A stretch of DNA of 64,000 nt from Desulfovibrio sp. (GCA_031272405.1 JAISTW010000047.1:36880-100879), one strand, 5' to 3'. Shown: positions 36,811 through 45,501, numbered from the stretch's first letter. The notes: generated by a model not told the origin, from the letters alone. Numbers and translations: made by a program.

Positions 36811-37752
36811 ATGAAAGAACAACAAGAAATGCGTGCCGTCTATTGCGCAACCATGATGGAAATGGCGGAAAAAGACAACCGCATAGTCTCGGTGCAGGCT
36901 GACCTTATGGGAGGGCACGGCATGAAGCCCTTTGCGGAAAGATTTCCTGAACGATCTTTCAATGTGGGAGTTGCCGAAGCAAACATGGCATGTATTGCAG
37001 CCGGACTCGCCACTACAGGCAAAATACCCTTCATCCATTCCTTCGCCACATTTTCGACGCGCCGTTGTTTCGACCAAATTGCTGTTTCAATCTGCTATGC
37101 CAAGCTGAAAGTATGCATCATCGGATCAGACCCCGGTGTGGGGGCGGAATTGAACGGCGGCACGCACATGGCGCTGGAAGATGTAGCTATCATGCGTGTT
37201 TTGCCGGGGATGACGATTTTCGAGCCGGTTGACAGTGTGCAACTTAAAGCCGCGCTTCCCGTTCTGGTGGCGCAGGAAGGACCGGTGTATATCCGCTTGT
37301 ACCGTAAGGCGGCGGAATCCGTGTTTCAGAGAGGTTATCAATTTAGGCCCGGCAAGGCAGATATCCTTAAGGACGGGGAAGATGTCGCCATCATCGCCAG
37401 CGGATTGTGCGTGCATGAGGCACTCATGGCCGCGGAAAAACTGGAAAGAGACGGCATCAAGGCCAGTGTATTGAACATTCACACTGTAAAGCCCATTGAT
37501 ACTGATGCGATCATCCGGGCCGCCCGAGAAACCGGAACAATTGTCACTGTTGAAAATCATAGCATCATCGGCGGATTGGGCAGCGCCGTAGCCGAAACGC
37601 TTGCCGAAGGATGCCCCGTCCCCTTGATGCGCGTGGGCGTGCGCGACCGTTTTGGCGAGGTGGGCAAACAGGACTATCTCATGCGGGCCTTCGGCATCAC
37701 TGCGGCAGATATTGAAGCCGCAGCCCGTAAGGCTTTAAGAGACAAATGTTGA
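36811..37752 (+). CDS. Transketolase, C-terminal subunit
   Basis: A 313-residue protein carrying the pyrimidine-binding and C-terminal domains of transketolase. The catalytic Glu region reads FNVGVAEANMACIAAGLATT. Other motifs are PFIHSFATFSTRRCFDQIAV and, in the last third, VTVENHSIIGGLGSAVAETL. A GGAG run lies before the ATG. It is the obligate partner of the preceding subunit and is similar in size to clostridial and proteobacterial split transketolases. Confidence 0.93.
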   Translation: MKEQQEMRAVYCATMMEMAEKDNRIVSVQADLMGGHGMKPFAERFPERSFNVGVAEANMACIAAGLATTGKIPFIHSFATFSTRRCFDQIAVSICYAKLKVCIIGSDPGVGAELNGGTHMALEDVAIMRVLPGMTIFEPVDSVQLKAALPVLVAQEGPVYIRLYRKAAESVFQRGYQFRPGKADILKDGEDVAIIASGLCVHEALMAAEKLERDGIKASVLNIHTVKPIDTDAIIRAARETGTIVTVENHSIIGGLGSAVAETLAEGCPVPLMRVGVRDRFGEVGKQDYLMRAFGITAADIEAAARKALRDKC

Positions 37753-37786
37753 CTCCCCGGCAAAATTTTCAAAGGAGGAGGTTGCG

Positions 37787-38704
37787 ATGCGTATTCTTGT
37801 AACAGGCGGTGGCGGTTTTATTGGGAGTAATTTGGTCAAAGCTCTTCTCAGGCAGGGAGACGAAGTAGTCGTGATTGACCTTGCCCCGAAGCCGCAAATT
37901 TTCAATAATGACACATTAATATATGTACGTGGCGACTGTGGTTCGGAAATTGATATTTACAGAGTAATGGCGGAACACAAAATTGAAGGCATCTTGCACT
38001 TGGGGGCCATGATGGCAGGCCCGTGCGAAGCAAATCCTCCCGCAGCCTTTAGAGCCAACTTTCGCTCGACACAAACCCTGCTTGACGCCTCAGTTGCCTT
38101 TGGGGTCAAGCGTTTTTTCTTCATGAGTTCCATTTCCGTTTATGATCCTGTGCAGTCCGAACCGGTGCCCCATAATGGCCTAAAAAATCCCCCTAACATT
38201 TATGGCCAAACCAAACTTGCCGGGGAACATCTGCTCCGCTGGTATACGCAAAATCACGGCATTGATTCGCGTGGGATCCGGCCAACTTGGGTATGGGGCC
38301 CCAATCGCCAGCATGGACTGACCACTCTGTACACAACGGCCATGATCAACCGCATTGCAGAGGGTGGGAACGTGTTTATCGATAATCCGAACGAATGCGG
38401 CGACTGGCTGTACATTCACGATTGTGTCAAGGCTGTCATGCTTGCCTGGAACGCGAAAGAACCCGGAGAGCGCATCTACACCATCTGCGGCAGCGTCCAC
38501 AGCATTCGAGAGGTTGCCGAAATTGCTATGAAATACTGCCCTGAAGCAACAGTCACTTTTTCGGCCAAAGCGGTAAAACCGTCCCCTTACGCGGTGTGTT
38601 TTGACGATTCGGCAGCCAAACGCGATCTTGGTTGGAAACCTGATTACTCCATAGAAGACGCTGTAAAAGATCATCTTTCAACTGTATTGAACAAAAAATT
38701 GTAA
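37787..38704 (+). CDS. NAD-dependent epimerase/dehydratase family protein (extended SDR)
   Basis: 305 residues. The NAD loop VTGGGGFIGSNLVKAL starts the protein, and the catalytic pair appears as FMSSISVYD (Ser) and IYGQTKLAGE (Tyr-x-x-x-Lys). The layout fits sugar-nucleotide epimerases, but also D-erythronate or uronate dehydrogenases, which belong to the same family and occur in catabolic clusters. With no glycosyltransferase nearby, a catabolic oxidation or epimerisation of a free sugar or sugar acid is more likely here than cell-wall synthesis. AAAGGAGGAGG lies just ahead of the ATG, a very strong ribosome-binding site. Confidence 0.8.
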   Translation: MRILVTGGGGFIGSNLVKALLRQGDEVVVIDLAPKPQIFNNDTLIYVRGDCGSEIDIYRVMAEHKIEGILHLGAMMAGPCEANPPAAFRANFRSTQTLLDASVAFGVKRFFFMSSISVYDPVQSEPVPHNGLKNPPNIYGQTKLAGEHLLRWYTQNHGIDSRGIRPTWVWGPNRQHGLTTLYTTAMINRIAEGGNVFIDNPNECGDWLYIHDCVKAVMLAWNAKEPGERIYTICGSVHSIREVAEIAMKYCPEATVTFSAKAVKPSPYAVCFDDSAAKRDLGWKPDYSIEDAVKDHLSTVLNKKL

Positions 38705-39013
38705 ATGAGTTTTAACAATCAACATGGTATCGCCACTACAGGAGGACAGTTCGTTCACGTAACTGAGCAAAAGCATACTACATTTCATCATGGCTGAATT
38801 AGTGGCTTTAGCTCTTATAACATATTGCGACTTTTTTACATTGGCATTGCCGCGTTTATTTGGTATATAATATGCTGTTACAAGAGATAGCGGAGAAAGT
38901 GCTATAGTAAACACACCTTCAACAAGGAGGATTAACAGAGGCATCAGAGGAAGCGCTATAGCGGATACATAATTTCTAACGACGAGGGCACAATCAACCA
39001 GGAGGATTAGCGA
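38705..39013. other. 309-base leader of the TRAP operon with imperfect internal duplication
   Basis: No gene was recognised. It holds the promoter at 38841-38869. Downstream two related blocks follow each other: AAAGTGCTATAG ... AGGAGGATTA (about 38895-38934) and GAAGCGCTATAG ... AGGAGGATTA (about 38950-39009). Only the second AGGAGGATTA stands before an ATG (dctP at 39014). The second block contains the perfect palindrome CGCTATAGCG at 38954-38963. The blocks may be a duplicated leader or degenerate regulator sites. Confidence 0.6.
38841..38869 (+). promoter_or_regulatory. Sigma-70 type promoter for the TRAP operon
   Basis: TTGGCA (38841-38846), a 17-nt spacer and TATATA (38864-38869; TATAAT overlaps two bases later). 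It is the only strong promoter-like match in the gap and lies 145 nt before dctP, leaving a long 5' leader. Confidence 0.6.
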
Positions 39014-40021
39014 ATGAGGCTGATGAAAACACTGCTTACGCTGATTTTTGTATGCGTGTTGGCGATTCCTGTCCAGGCTGCGGAGAAAAAAATCATCATT
39101 CGTTACGGGCACAGTTCCGGAGCGATGGTGAAGGAACCGCATCATGCGGCCGCGCTTGATTTTAAGGCGTATGTGGAAAAAACCACCAACAACGCTGTGG
39201 AAGTTCAGATATACCCGGCCAACCAGCTTGGTGGTGAAGAACGCAATTTTCAGGATATACAGAGCAAAGTTATTCAGGCAGCAAGTCTTGCTGTAAATAA
39301 CGCGACACTCTTCAGCCCTTCTCTCGGTTTTTTTGATTTGCCGTATATCTTCAATAATTTTGAAGAAGCCTACAAGGCCATGGACGAGAATTGGGATGAG
39401 ATCAACAGGCGTATGGTAAAAGAAAGCGGTAATATGGCTGTGGGTTGGCTGGTTCAGGGTTTCCGTGTGCTCAGCAACAACAGGCGTCCGGTCAAGACTT
39501 TAGCCGACCTTAAAGGTCTCAAGATCCGTGTGCCTAACAACCCCATAATGATCGCTACCTTTAAAGCTTGGGACTGTGAACCAGCGCCCATGGCCTGGGA
39601 TGAAACTTTCAACGCGCTTCAGCAAAAGGTTGTAGACGGTCAGGAAAATCCCTACGCCGTATTCGCTTCCAACAAATTTGAGGAAGTGCAGAAATACATT
39701 ACGGAAATTCACTACAAGATGTGGATTGGTCCCATCGTGGTCAATGCCGAATGGCTTGAGAAATTGCCGCCCAACGTCAAAAAAGCTGTCCTTGAGGCTG
39801 GCAGGCACGCCACTAAAAACAACCGTGCCATGATTGCCGAAATGGACAAAGAACTCAAGGCGGCTATTGCCAAAGCCGGCGTGCAGATCATTGACAGACC
39901 CGCGGACGAAGCTGAATGGGCTGAAAGGGCTATGTCCATCTGGCCGCAGTTTTACAGTAAAATTGGAGACTTGACGCTTCTTGAGAACGTGATGAAAAGT
40001 CTTGGCCGCAAGAAACCGTAA
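39014..40021 (+). CDS. TRAP transporter substrate-binding protein, DctP type
   Basis: A 335-residue periplasmic protein with a signal peptide ending PVQAAEKK. The body has the DctP family layout: AVEVQIYPANQLGGEERNFQ, FFDLPYIFNNFEEAYKAM, and the segment LKGLKIRVPNNPIMIATF, in which the Arg usually binds the carboxylate (or another acidic group) of the ligand, followed by ALQQKVVDGQENPYAVF. TRAP systems bring in organic acids, acidic sugars and sulfonates with a sodium gradient. It is the first gene of a dctPQM operon and has a strong AGGAGG ribosome-binding site. Ligand identity is unknown, but an anion is expected. Confidence 0.93.
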   Translation: MRLMKTLLTLIFVCVLAIPVQAAEKKIIIRYGHSSGAMVKEPHHAAALDFKAYVEKTTNNAVEVQIYPANQLGGEERNFQDIQSKVIQAASLAVNNATLFSPSLGFFDLPYIFNNFEEAYKAMDENWDEINRRMVKESGNMAVGWLVQGFRVLSNNRRPVKTLADLKGLKIRVPNNPIMIATFKAWDCEPAPMAWDETFNALQQKVVDGQENPYAVFASNKFEEVQKYITEIHYKMWIGPIVVNAEWLEKLPPNVKKAVLEAGRHATKNNRAMIAEMDKELKAAIAKAGVQIIDRPADEAEWAERAMSIWPQFYSKIGDLTLLENVMKSLGRKKP

Positions 40022-40029
40022 AAGATCAT

Positions 40030-40065
40030 CCCCGTACGGTGTCGCTCTGGCGACGCCGCACGGGG
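40030..40065 (+). promoter_or_regulatory. Intercistronic stem-loop between dctP and dctQ
   Basis: A 16-bp stem with one mismatch and one G-T pair: CCCCGTACGGTGTCGC (40030-40045) with GCGACGCCGCACGGGG (40050-40065), loop TCTG. No T-run follows, so it is more likely an mRNA-stabilising or attenuating hairpin than a full terminator. This fits higher expression of the binding protein than of the membrane subunits. Confidence 0.8.
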
Positions 40066-40112
40066 TTATCGCGGCTCGCTTTTATTGAAAAATCTTCAAC
40101 GAGGCAGCCTAT

Positions 40113-40619
40113 ATGTCCACGTTGCTCAAAAATATATGGGATAACCTTGAAGAATACCTCTGCGCTTTTCTCCTTATGGTCATCGTTACCCTGCTCATGG
40201 CGCAAGTTGTTTTTCGTTATGGCAGCGGCAAGACTGTAGCCTGGATTGAGGAGGTGAGCCGATTCGCTTTTTTATACCTCGTCTACCTTGCCGCAAGCGG
40301 CGTGGCAGCAAAAAACCTGCATATCCGGGTAACGGCGCAATTAAAGCTTTTGCCTCGTTTTCTTCAGGTTTTCCTGCTTTTTGCCACAGACCTCATTTGG
40401 TTGATATTCTGTGTGATCACCGCCACAGTGGGATATGACTTCATCGTCGGCATGACGAACCGTCCCATGATTTCCGGTTCGCTTATGCTGGACATGAGGT
40501 ATGTTTACTTCTCTGTGCCTTTTGCATTTACGTTGCAGGGCATCCGCCTTGTTGAACGCTGGTGGAAAATTCTGACCAAACGCGAAGTTCTGGTCATACC
40601 CAGCGAGGAGGTGTTCTGA
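40113..40619 (+). CDS. TRAP transporter small membrane subunit, DctQ type
   Basis: 168 residues with four hydrophobic helices, the DctQ layout: CAFLLMVIVTLLMAQVVFRY, then VAWIEEVSRFAFLYLVYL with the conserved Trp-Ile-Glu-Glu motif, and two C-terminal segments. It forms the small part of the sodium-driven permease with DctM. Its stop overlaps the DctM start (TGATG), so translation is coupled. Confidence 0.9.
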   Translation: MSTLLKNIWDNLEEYLCAFLLMVIVTLLMAQVVFRYGSGKTVAWIEEVSRFAFLYLVYLAASGVAAKNLHIRVTAQLKLLPRFLQVFLLFATDLIWLIFCVITATVGYDFIVGMTNRPMISGSLMLDMRYVYFSVPFAFTLQGIRLVERWWKILTKREVLVIPSEEVF

Positions 40620-41908
40620 TGTCCCTTGAAGTTCTCATCTGGGTTGTCATGCTCGGCATGCTGTTGCTTGGCGCGCCGGTGTTCGTCGCGCTCGGTGTTT
40701 CCTCCATCACGGTTATAATTTTGAGCGACATTCCCCTCGCCATGTTGGCGACGGATCTGTTTAAAATAGCGGATATGTTCCCACTGCTGGCTGTTGTTGG
40801 TTTTGTTTTTGCGGGCGCGCTCATGGATAAAGGCGGAATGGCTGAACAGATCGTCGAGGTCGCTTCCTTGGCCGTTGGCCGTATTCAGGGAGGTCTTGGC
40901 ATTGTGACTATTTTGGGCTGTATGTTTTTTGCCTCCATGATCGGTTCCGGCCCCGGCACTGTGGCTGCCATGGGCAGCCTTATGATTCCTTCAATGATAG
41001 CGCGAGGTTATTCGCCGGAATATGCGGCCGGAATATCCGCGACCGGCGGCACGCTTGGAATTCTGATCCCGCCAAGCAATCCTATGCTGGTTTACGGCAT
41101 TATCGCCAATGTTTCCATTTCAGCTCTGTTTACGGCCGGCTTCATCCCCGGCATTATTGTTGGTACGGCATTAATGCTGACGGCCTATCTTCTTGCCCGC
41201 CGGGCGGGCTTCAAGGCCAGAATGGAAATGCCCGACGGCAGGACGGCGAGGCGTATAGTTCTCCACAATATGTGGTCGCTCCTGGCGCCGGTTATCATTT
41301 TGGGAGGTATATACGCCGGCATCTGCACCCCGGTGGAAGCTTCCATAGTCGCTGTCTGGTATTCGCTTTTTGTCGGTTTTGTCATCACCAGACGTCTGTC
41401 CTGTAAAACTGTCTACCAGGCTATCCGCATGGCTGTTATTTCCACCGGCACTATTATTGTTGTTGTAGGAGTTTCAAACGTATTCGGACGATTTCTTACC
41501 ATGTATCAAATACCCCAGCAACTCGCCTCAAGCATGCTGGCCATCACGCAGAGTCCGTCGCTTATTCTGGCGATGATCATGTTGTTGCTTTTTTTTCTGG
41601 GCATGTTCATGGAAACCTTGGCTACCATCGTGGTACTTGCTCCCATTTTTATCCCCATTATCAAAAATGTGGGAATTGACCCGGTCTATTTTGGCATATT
41701 CTGGGTGCTGACCAACGAAGTCGCGCTCTTGACTCCGCCTTTGGGCGTAAATCTTTTTATAGCTATGAATCTCTCTGGGTTAAGTTTGGAACGGGTAGCA
41801 AAAGGTGCCATTCCGTATATAGTCGTTCTGTCGCTCTTGACCTTTTTTTCTATTTTCGTCCCGGAAATCGTTACTTTTTTGCCAAAATATTTAGGAATGA
41901 AATGGTAA
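40619..41908 (+). CDS. TRAP transporter large permease subunit, DctM type
   Basis: 429 residues with about 12 hydrophobic segments. DctM hallmarks are MLLLGAPVFVALGVSSI, MIGSGPGTVAAMGSLMIPSM and ATGGTLGILIPPSNPMLVYG. It is the ion-coupled channel part of the importer. The ATG at 40619 lies inside the DctQ stop and follows GAGGAGGTG. The upstream in-frame ATG at 40562 would overlap DctQ by 58 nt and is not needed. A stem-loop follows the gene. Confidence 0.93.
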   Translation: MSLEVLIWVVMLGMLLLGAPVFVALGVSSITVIILSDIPLAMLATDLFKIADMFPLLAVVGFVFAGALMDKGGMAEQIVEVASLAVGRIQGGLGIVTILGCMFFASMIGSGPGTVAAMGSLMIPSMIARGYSPEYAAGISATGGTLGILIPPSNPMLVYGIIANVSISALFTAGFIPGIIVGTALMLTAYLLARRAGFKARMEMPDGRTARRIVLHNMWSLLAPVIILGGIYAGICTPVEASIVAVWYSLFVGFVITRRLSCKTVYQAIRMAVISTGTIIVVVGVSNVFGRFLTMYQIPQQLASSMLAITQSPSLILAMIMLLLFFLGMFMETLATIVVLAPIFIPIIKNVGIDPVYFGIFWVLTNEVALLTPPLGVNLFIAMNLSGLSLERVAKGAIPYIVVLSLLTFFSIFVPEIVTFLPKYLGMKW

Positions 41909-41917
41909 GTCAGTACA

Positions 41918-41943
41918 GGGCAAAAGGCTTAAACCTTTTGCCC
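41918..41943 (+). terminator. Stem-loop after dctM, possible terminator
   Basis: A 10-bp perfect stem GGGCAAAAGG / CCTTTTGCCC with a 6-nt loop lies 10 nt after the dctM stop. The following bases lack a T run, so it is an imperfect intrinsic terminator, though it is well placed at the operon end. Confidence 0.6.
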
Positions 41944-42061
41944 CGTCTGGCGAAAAGGAACGCGCGGTCAACCTGCTCCCGTCGCTGAACAACCAGGAAC
42001 AAAAACAACCCGCCAACGTGCTCCCGTTTCAAAATGTTGGTCAAAAAGTTGGTCAACCATG

Positions 42062-42094
42062 AAAAAAGGCTTGCGGTTTTTTCCGTAAGCCTTT
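42062..42094 (-). terminator. Rho-independent terminator of the tRNA-Ala gene
   Basis: Read on the minus strand, AAAGGCTTACGG (94-83) pairs with CCGCAAGCCTTT (76-65) with one A-C mismatch and a 6-nt loop, followed by more T. It begins 9 nt past the tRNA 3' end. Confidence 0.8.
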
Positions 42095-42102
42095 GATTTT
42101 CT

Positions 42103-42178
<76 letters not shown>

Positions 42179-42239
42179 GTGATGGTATGGCATACTGCTT
42201 GATTCTCCTGTTCTTGTCAAGATGCGTACGGCCTCTTTT

Positions 42240-43238
42240 TTAAAATTGATAGAGAAAAACCGGTGCGCCGTGGTTGGCTTCGTTGAGGTCAAAATTGACA
42301 TCCAGGCCGAACAGCGCCTGCAAAATATCCTGGGGCCGGAAATGCCGTTTTTGGGGCTTGGCCAGGAATTTACGTTCCAGCGGCACGCCGGTCGTCTCCG
42401 CCAGCCAACGATGGGCGGCATCCTGCCCGCCCAGTTCGTCCACCAAGCCAAGCTCTTTGGCCTCGCGGCCGGTGAAAATCTTGCCGTCAGCGAGCCCGGC
42501 TGCTTTTTTTTCGTCCATGCGCCGTTCTTCGGCGACAATACGGACAAATTGGGCATGCATGTCCTTGAGCACGGATTCGAAATAGGCTCTCTGCTCATCG
42601 GACAGGGGGTGCAGATACGATCCGGCGTTTTTGTAGGGCGCTGTGACCAGCGTTTGCTGCCCTACGCCGATTTTGTTAAATAAACCCTGCAGTTGCGGTA
42701 TGTCCATGCGCACGCCGATGGAGCCGGTCACGGTGGAAGGATTGGCGAAAACGCGTTCCCCGGCCATGCTGATTATAAGTCCGCCCGAGGCGGCCATGCC
42801 GCCCATGCTTACGGCGACGGGCAACTTTTTGCCGAGTTCCGCCAGAGCCTCATAAATTTCCTGGGCGGCGGCGGCCCCGCCGCCGGGCGAATCTACGCGC
42901 GCCAGTATGCCCTTGACGTGTTTCTGGCGGGCGATTTCCCGCAGCCAGTTCACGGTGTCGGCGGCGTCCATGACGGTCCCGCGTATGCTGACCAGAGCCA
43001 GACGGTCGGAAACGGCAAAGACTTCTTCTCCTTCATCGCGCGTCAGGGCAAAGCAGATGACGCCGAGAACAATCAGGAGCAGGCCCCAGAAAACGAAAGG
43101 ACGGCGTTTGCGGAAGGGCCGCCGGAACGCCTGCCGCCAGACATCGGCGGGGACAGCGCTCAGCGGGCAGGAAAAACAGGGCGTTGCGGCGGGCGGCGTT
43201 TGCCCTGTCCCGGAAAGGTGGAATTCGTCCGTGGTCAT
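42240..43238 (-). CDS. sppA: Signal peptide peptidase SppA, short form
   Basis: A 332-residue membrane serine protease that degrades cleaved signal peptides. An N-terminal membrane segment (PFVFWGLLLIVLGVICFAL) precedes the protease domain. The catalytic Ser is in VSMGGMAASGGLIISMAG and the catalytic Lys in VTAPYKNAGSYLHPLS, giving the Ser-Lys dyad of the S49 family. The ATG at 43238 overlaps the stop of the acyl-CoA ligase gene (ATGA), so I prefer it to the start at 43265. The short length matches the single-domain SppA of many bacteria. Confidence 0.92.
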   Translation of the reverse strand: MTTDEFHLSGTGQTPPAATPCFSCPLSAVPADVWRQAFRRPFRKRRPFVFWGLLLIVLGVICFALTRDEGEEVFAVSDRLALVSIRGTVMDAADTVNWLREIARQKHVKGILARVDSPGGGAAAAQEIYEALAELGKKLPVAVSMGGMAASGGLIISMAGERVFANPSTVTGSIGVRMDIPQLQGLFNKIGVGQQTLVTAPYKNAGSYLHPLSDEQRAYFESVLKDMHAQFVRIVAEERRMDEKKAAGLADGKIFTGREAKELGLVDELGGQDAAHRWLAETTGVPLERKFLAKPQKRHFRPQDILQALFGLDVNFDLNEANHGAPVFLYQF

Positions 43239-44920
43239 TTTTGTTCCAGCATTGGTTCCGGCCACCGCTCGGCAGCCATTTCACGCAATTTGTATTTCTG
43301 TATCTTGCCGCTGCCCGTGAGGGGGTATTTGTCCACCAAGGCCACATATCTGGGTATCTTGAACCAGGATATCTTGCCGCGGCAATAGTCGCGCACATCT
43401 TCGGGCTGGATGTCGAATCCTTCCTTGGCGATGATGAAAACGCCCACTTCCTCGCCGTATTTGCGGCTGGGCACGGCCACCACCTGGGCGTCCACAACAC
43501 CTTCCATGCCCAGGAGAAATTCTTCCACCTCGCGGGGGTAGACGTTTTCGCCGCCGCGTATGATCATATCCTTGATGCGTCCGGTCACGCGCACATAGCC
43601 GTGTTCGTCCATAACGCCCAGGTCGCCCGAGTGCAGCCAGCCTTCGGGGCTGATGGTGCTTGCCGTGTCTTCGGGCATTTTGTAGTAGCCCTTCATGACG
43701 TTGTAGCCGCGGCAAAGGATTTCCCCCACCTGACCGCGCGGCAATTCCTCGCAGGTTTCCGGATCGCCTATGCGCACCTCTATGCCGGGCATGGCGCAGC
43801 CCACGGTTTCACAGCGCACGCTGATGGAGTCGTTGACGTCGGATTGGGTCATCACCGGGGAACCTTCGGTAAGGCCGTAGCAGATGGTGATTTCCCGCAT
43901 GTGCATCTCCTCCAGCACACGGCGCATGAGCGGTTCCGGACAGACGGAACCGGACATGATGCCAGTGCGCAGGCTGGAAACGTCAAAGCGCTTGAAGAGC
44001 TTGTGTTCCAATTCGGCCAGAAACATGGTGGGCACGCCGTACAGGGCGGTGCAGCGCTCCCCGTCCACAGCCGACAGCGCGTGCAGAGGGTTGAAGGTTT
44101 CCAGGATGACCATGGTCGTGCCGTGGTTCACTGCAGCCATAACTCCCAGCACGCATCCGTAGCAGTGAAACAGCGGCACCGTAAGGCAGAGACGGTCCTT
44201 TTCCGTAAAACCCTGGTGCCGGCCTATCCAGTAGCCATTCAGTCCCACGCCCACATGTGTGAGCATGACCCCGCGCGGAAAGCCCGTCGTCCCCGAAGTG
44301 TACTGCATGTTGATGACGTCCCAGGGGTCAAGGGAGTCCTGCCGTGCCTTGTATTCCACGTCGCTGGTCATGGCCGACATGGCGAAGATTTCCGGCACGG
44401 AGTACATGCCCCGGTGTTTTTCAGCGCCCAGAAAGCAGACTCGTTTGAGGTGGGGCAAGGCTTCGCAACGCAAATCCCCGCGCGGTCGCGTACGCAGTTC
44501 CGGCGCCAGATTGTAGATGGTGGCCAGAAAATCGTGCTCGCGCAGGCCGTCAATGAGGAAAAGGTTTTCGCAGTCGGAATGGGAAAGCAGATAGCGCAGT
44601 TCGTGCTCACGGTAATTGGTGTTTACGGTCAGCAAAACGGCCCCGATTTTGGCCGTGGCGAATTGCAGGGGCACCCAGTAGGGCACGTTGGTGGCCCACA
44701 CGGCGACCTTTTCTCCTTTCTTCACGCCCAACGCCATAAGCCCCTTGGCGAACTGATCCACGGTTTCGGAAAACTCCCGCCATGTCTTGCGGTAATTTCG
44801 GTCGGCGTACACTAGGGCTTCATTGTCCGGGAAACGCTTCACCGTGTGATCAAGAACCTGGCCCAGCGTCCATTCGCGCAGCACAAACTGGGCCTGCCGC
44901 TCGCGTACTTTTTCGTCCAT
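43235..44920 (-). CDS. AMP-dependent acyl-CoA ligase
   Basis: A 561-residue adenylate-forming enzyme that activates a carboxylic acid, probably a medium- or long-chain fatty acid, as acyl-AMP and then acyl-CoA. The P-loop is MQYTSGTTGFPRGVMLTH, the A5 core reads ICYGLTEGSPV, and the hinge and A8 region read LHSGDLGVMDEHGYVRVTGR, followed by GGENVYPREVEEFL. The lysine of the last core motif is in LTGSGKIQKYKL. It sits between an XRE-cupin regulator gene and sppA on the same strand, with 11 nt to the regulator. Chain-length preference is not visible. Confidence 0.92.
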   Translation of the reverse strand: MDEKVRERQAQFVLREWTLGQVLDHTVKRFPDNEALVYADRNYRKTWREFSETVDQFAKGLMALGVKKGEKVAVWATNVPYWVPLQFATAKIGAVLLTVNTNYREHELRYLLSHSDCENLFLIDGLREHDFLATIYNLAPELRTRPRGDLRCEALPHLKRVCFLGAEKHRGMYSVPEIFAMSAMTSDVEYKARQDSLDPWDVINMQYTSGTTGFPRGVMLTHVGVGLNGYWIGRHQGFTEKDRLCLTVPLFHCYGCVLGVMAAVNHGTTMVILETFNPLHALSAVDGERCTALYGVPTMFLAELEHKLFKRFDVSSLRTGIMSGSVCPEPLMRRVLEEMHMREITICYGLTEGSPVMTQSDVNDSISVRCETVGCAMPGIEVRIGDPETCEELPRGQVGEILCRGYNVMKGYYKMPEDTASTISPEGWLHSGDLGVMDEHGYVRVTGRIKDMIIRGGENVYPREVEEFLLGMEGVVDAQVVAVPSRKYGEEVGVFIIAKEGFDIQPEDVRDYCRGKISWFKIPRYVALVDKYPLTGSGKIQKYKLREMAAERWPEPMLEQK

Positions 44921-44931
44921 ATCCGTGTCCG

Positions 44932-45501
44932 TCAGGCGCTGTACATGACAGCGAGAATTTCCGTCGTTTCCGCGCCGGCCGCGCCGACATGATGCGGCAC
45001 GATGGAGTTGTAATAGATGGTCTCTCCGGGTTTGAGTACATGGCGCTCGTGTCCGTAGATCACCAGCAATTCGCCCTTGAGCACCAGCATGAATTCTTCT
45101 CCCTGATGGGATATGAGCTTGTGTTTGCCGTCGTCGGGCGCCAGGGTGATGAAAAATGGCTCCATGTTGCGGTCGGTCTTGCCCATGGCCAAAGACCTGT
45201 GCACATATTCCGGCCGCGCCTCATGCCCGGTTTGCAGGGCGCTTGCCTCCTCGACGCTTGTTCCGATGCGGGATATGATGGGGTCGCGCGCTTCTTGATC
45301 ATCCAGGAAGGTGCCCAATCGCACGCCGAGGGCGCGGGAGATTTTTTGCAGCGGCCCCAGGCTCGGGTAAATTTCGCCGTTTTCCAGTTTTTCGATGAAT
45401 TCCGTTTTGAGGCCGGTATTTTCAGACAAATCGGTCACACCCACTTCCCGCCTTTCGCGAAAGGCCCGGATGCGTGCGCCGATGGCGCTGCCCTGAGACA
45501 T
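44932..45501 (-). CDS. XRE-cupin transcriptional regulator
   Basis: 189 residues. The N-terminal XRE helix-turn-helix (IGARIRAFRERREVGVTDLS with TEFIEKLENGEIYPSLGPLQ) is joined to a C-terminal cupin (GEEFMLVLKGELLVIYGHER, then LKPGETIYYNSIVPHHVGAA). Such proteins sense small metabolites such as acyl-CoA precursors, polyamines or amino-acid derivatives. It lies directly upstream of the acyl-CoA ligase gene on the same strand, so it may control it. The ATG at 45501 has GGAGGAG 9-15 nt before it. The GTG two codons earlier would be too near. Confidence 0.9.
   Translation of the reverse strand: MSQGSAIGARIRAFRERREVGVTDLSENTGLKTEFIEKLENGEIYPSLGPLQKISRALGVRLGTFLDDQEARDPIISRIGTSVEEASALQTGHEARPEYVHRSLAMGKTDRNMEPFFITLAPDDGKHKLISHQGEEFMLVLKGELLVIYGHERHVLKPGETIYYNSIVPHHVGAAGAETTEILAVMYSA

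Noticed and set aside
29608..41908. Reading the cluster as a sulfoquinovose transketolase (sulfo-TK) or isethionate pathway
   Set aside because: Split transketolase, dehydrogenase and TRAP genes fit partly, but the sugar isomerases, the sulfosugar-specific enzymes and the glycyl-radical sulfite lyase pair are absent here.
43184..44815. 543-codon frame on the plus strand
   Set aside because: Antisense to the acyl-CoA ligase, whose adenylation motifs are complete.
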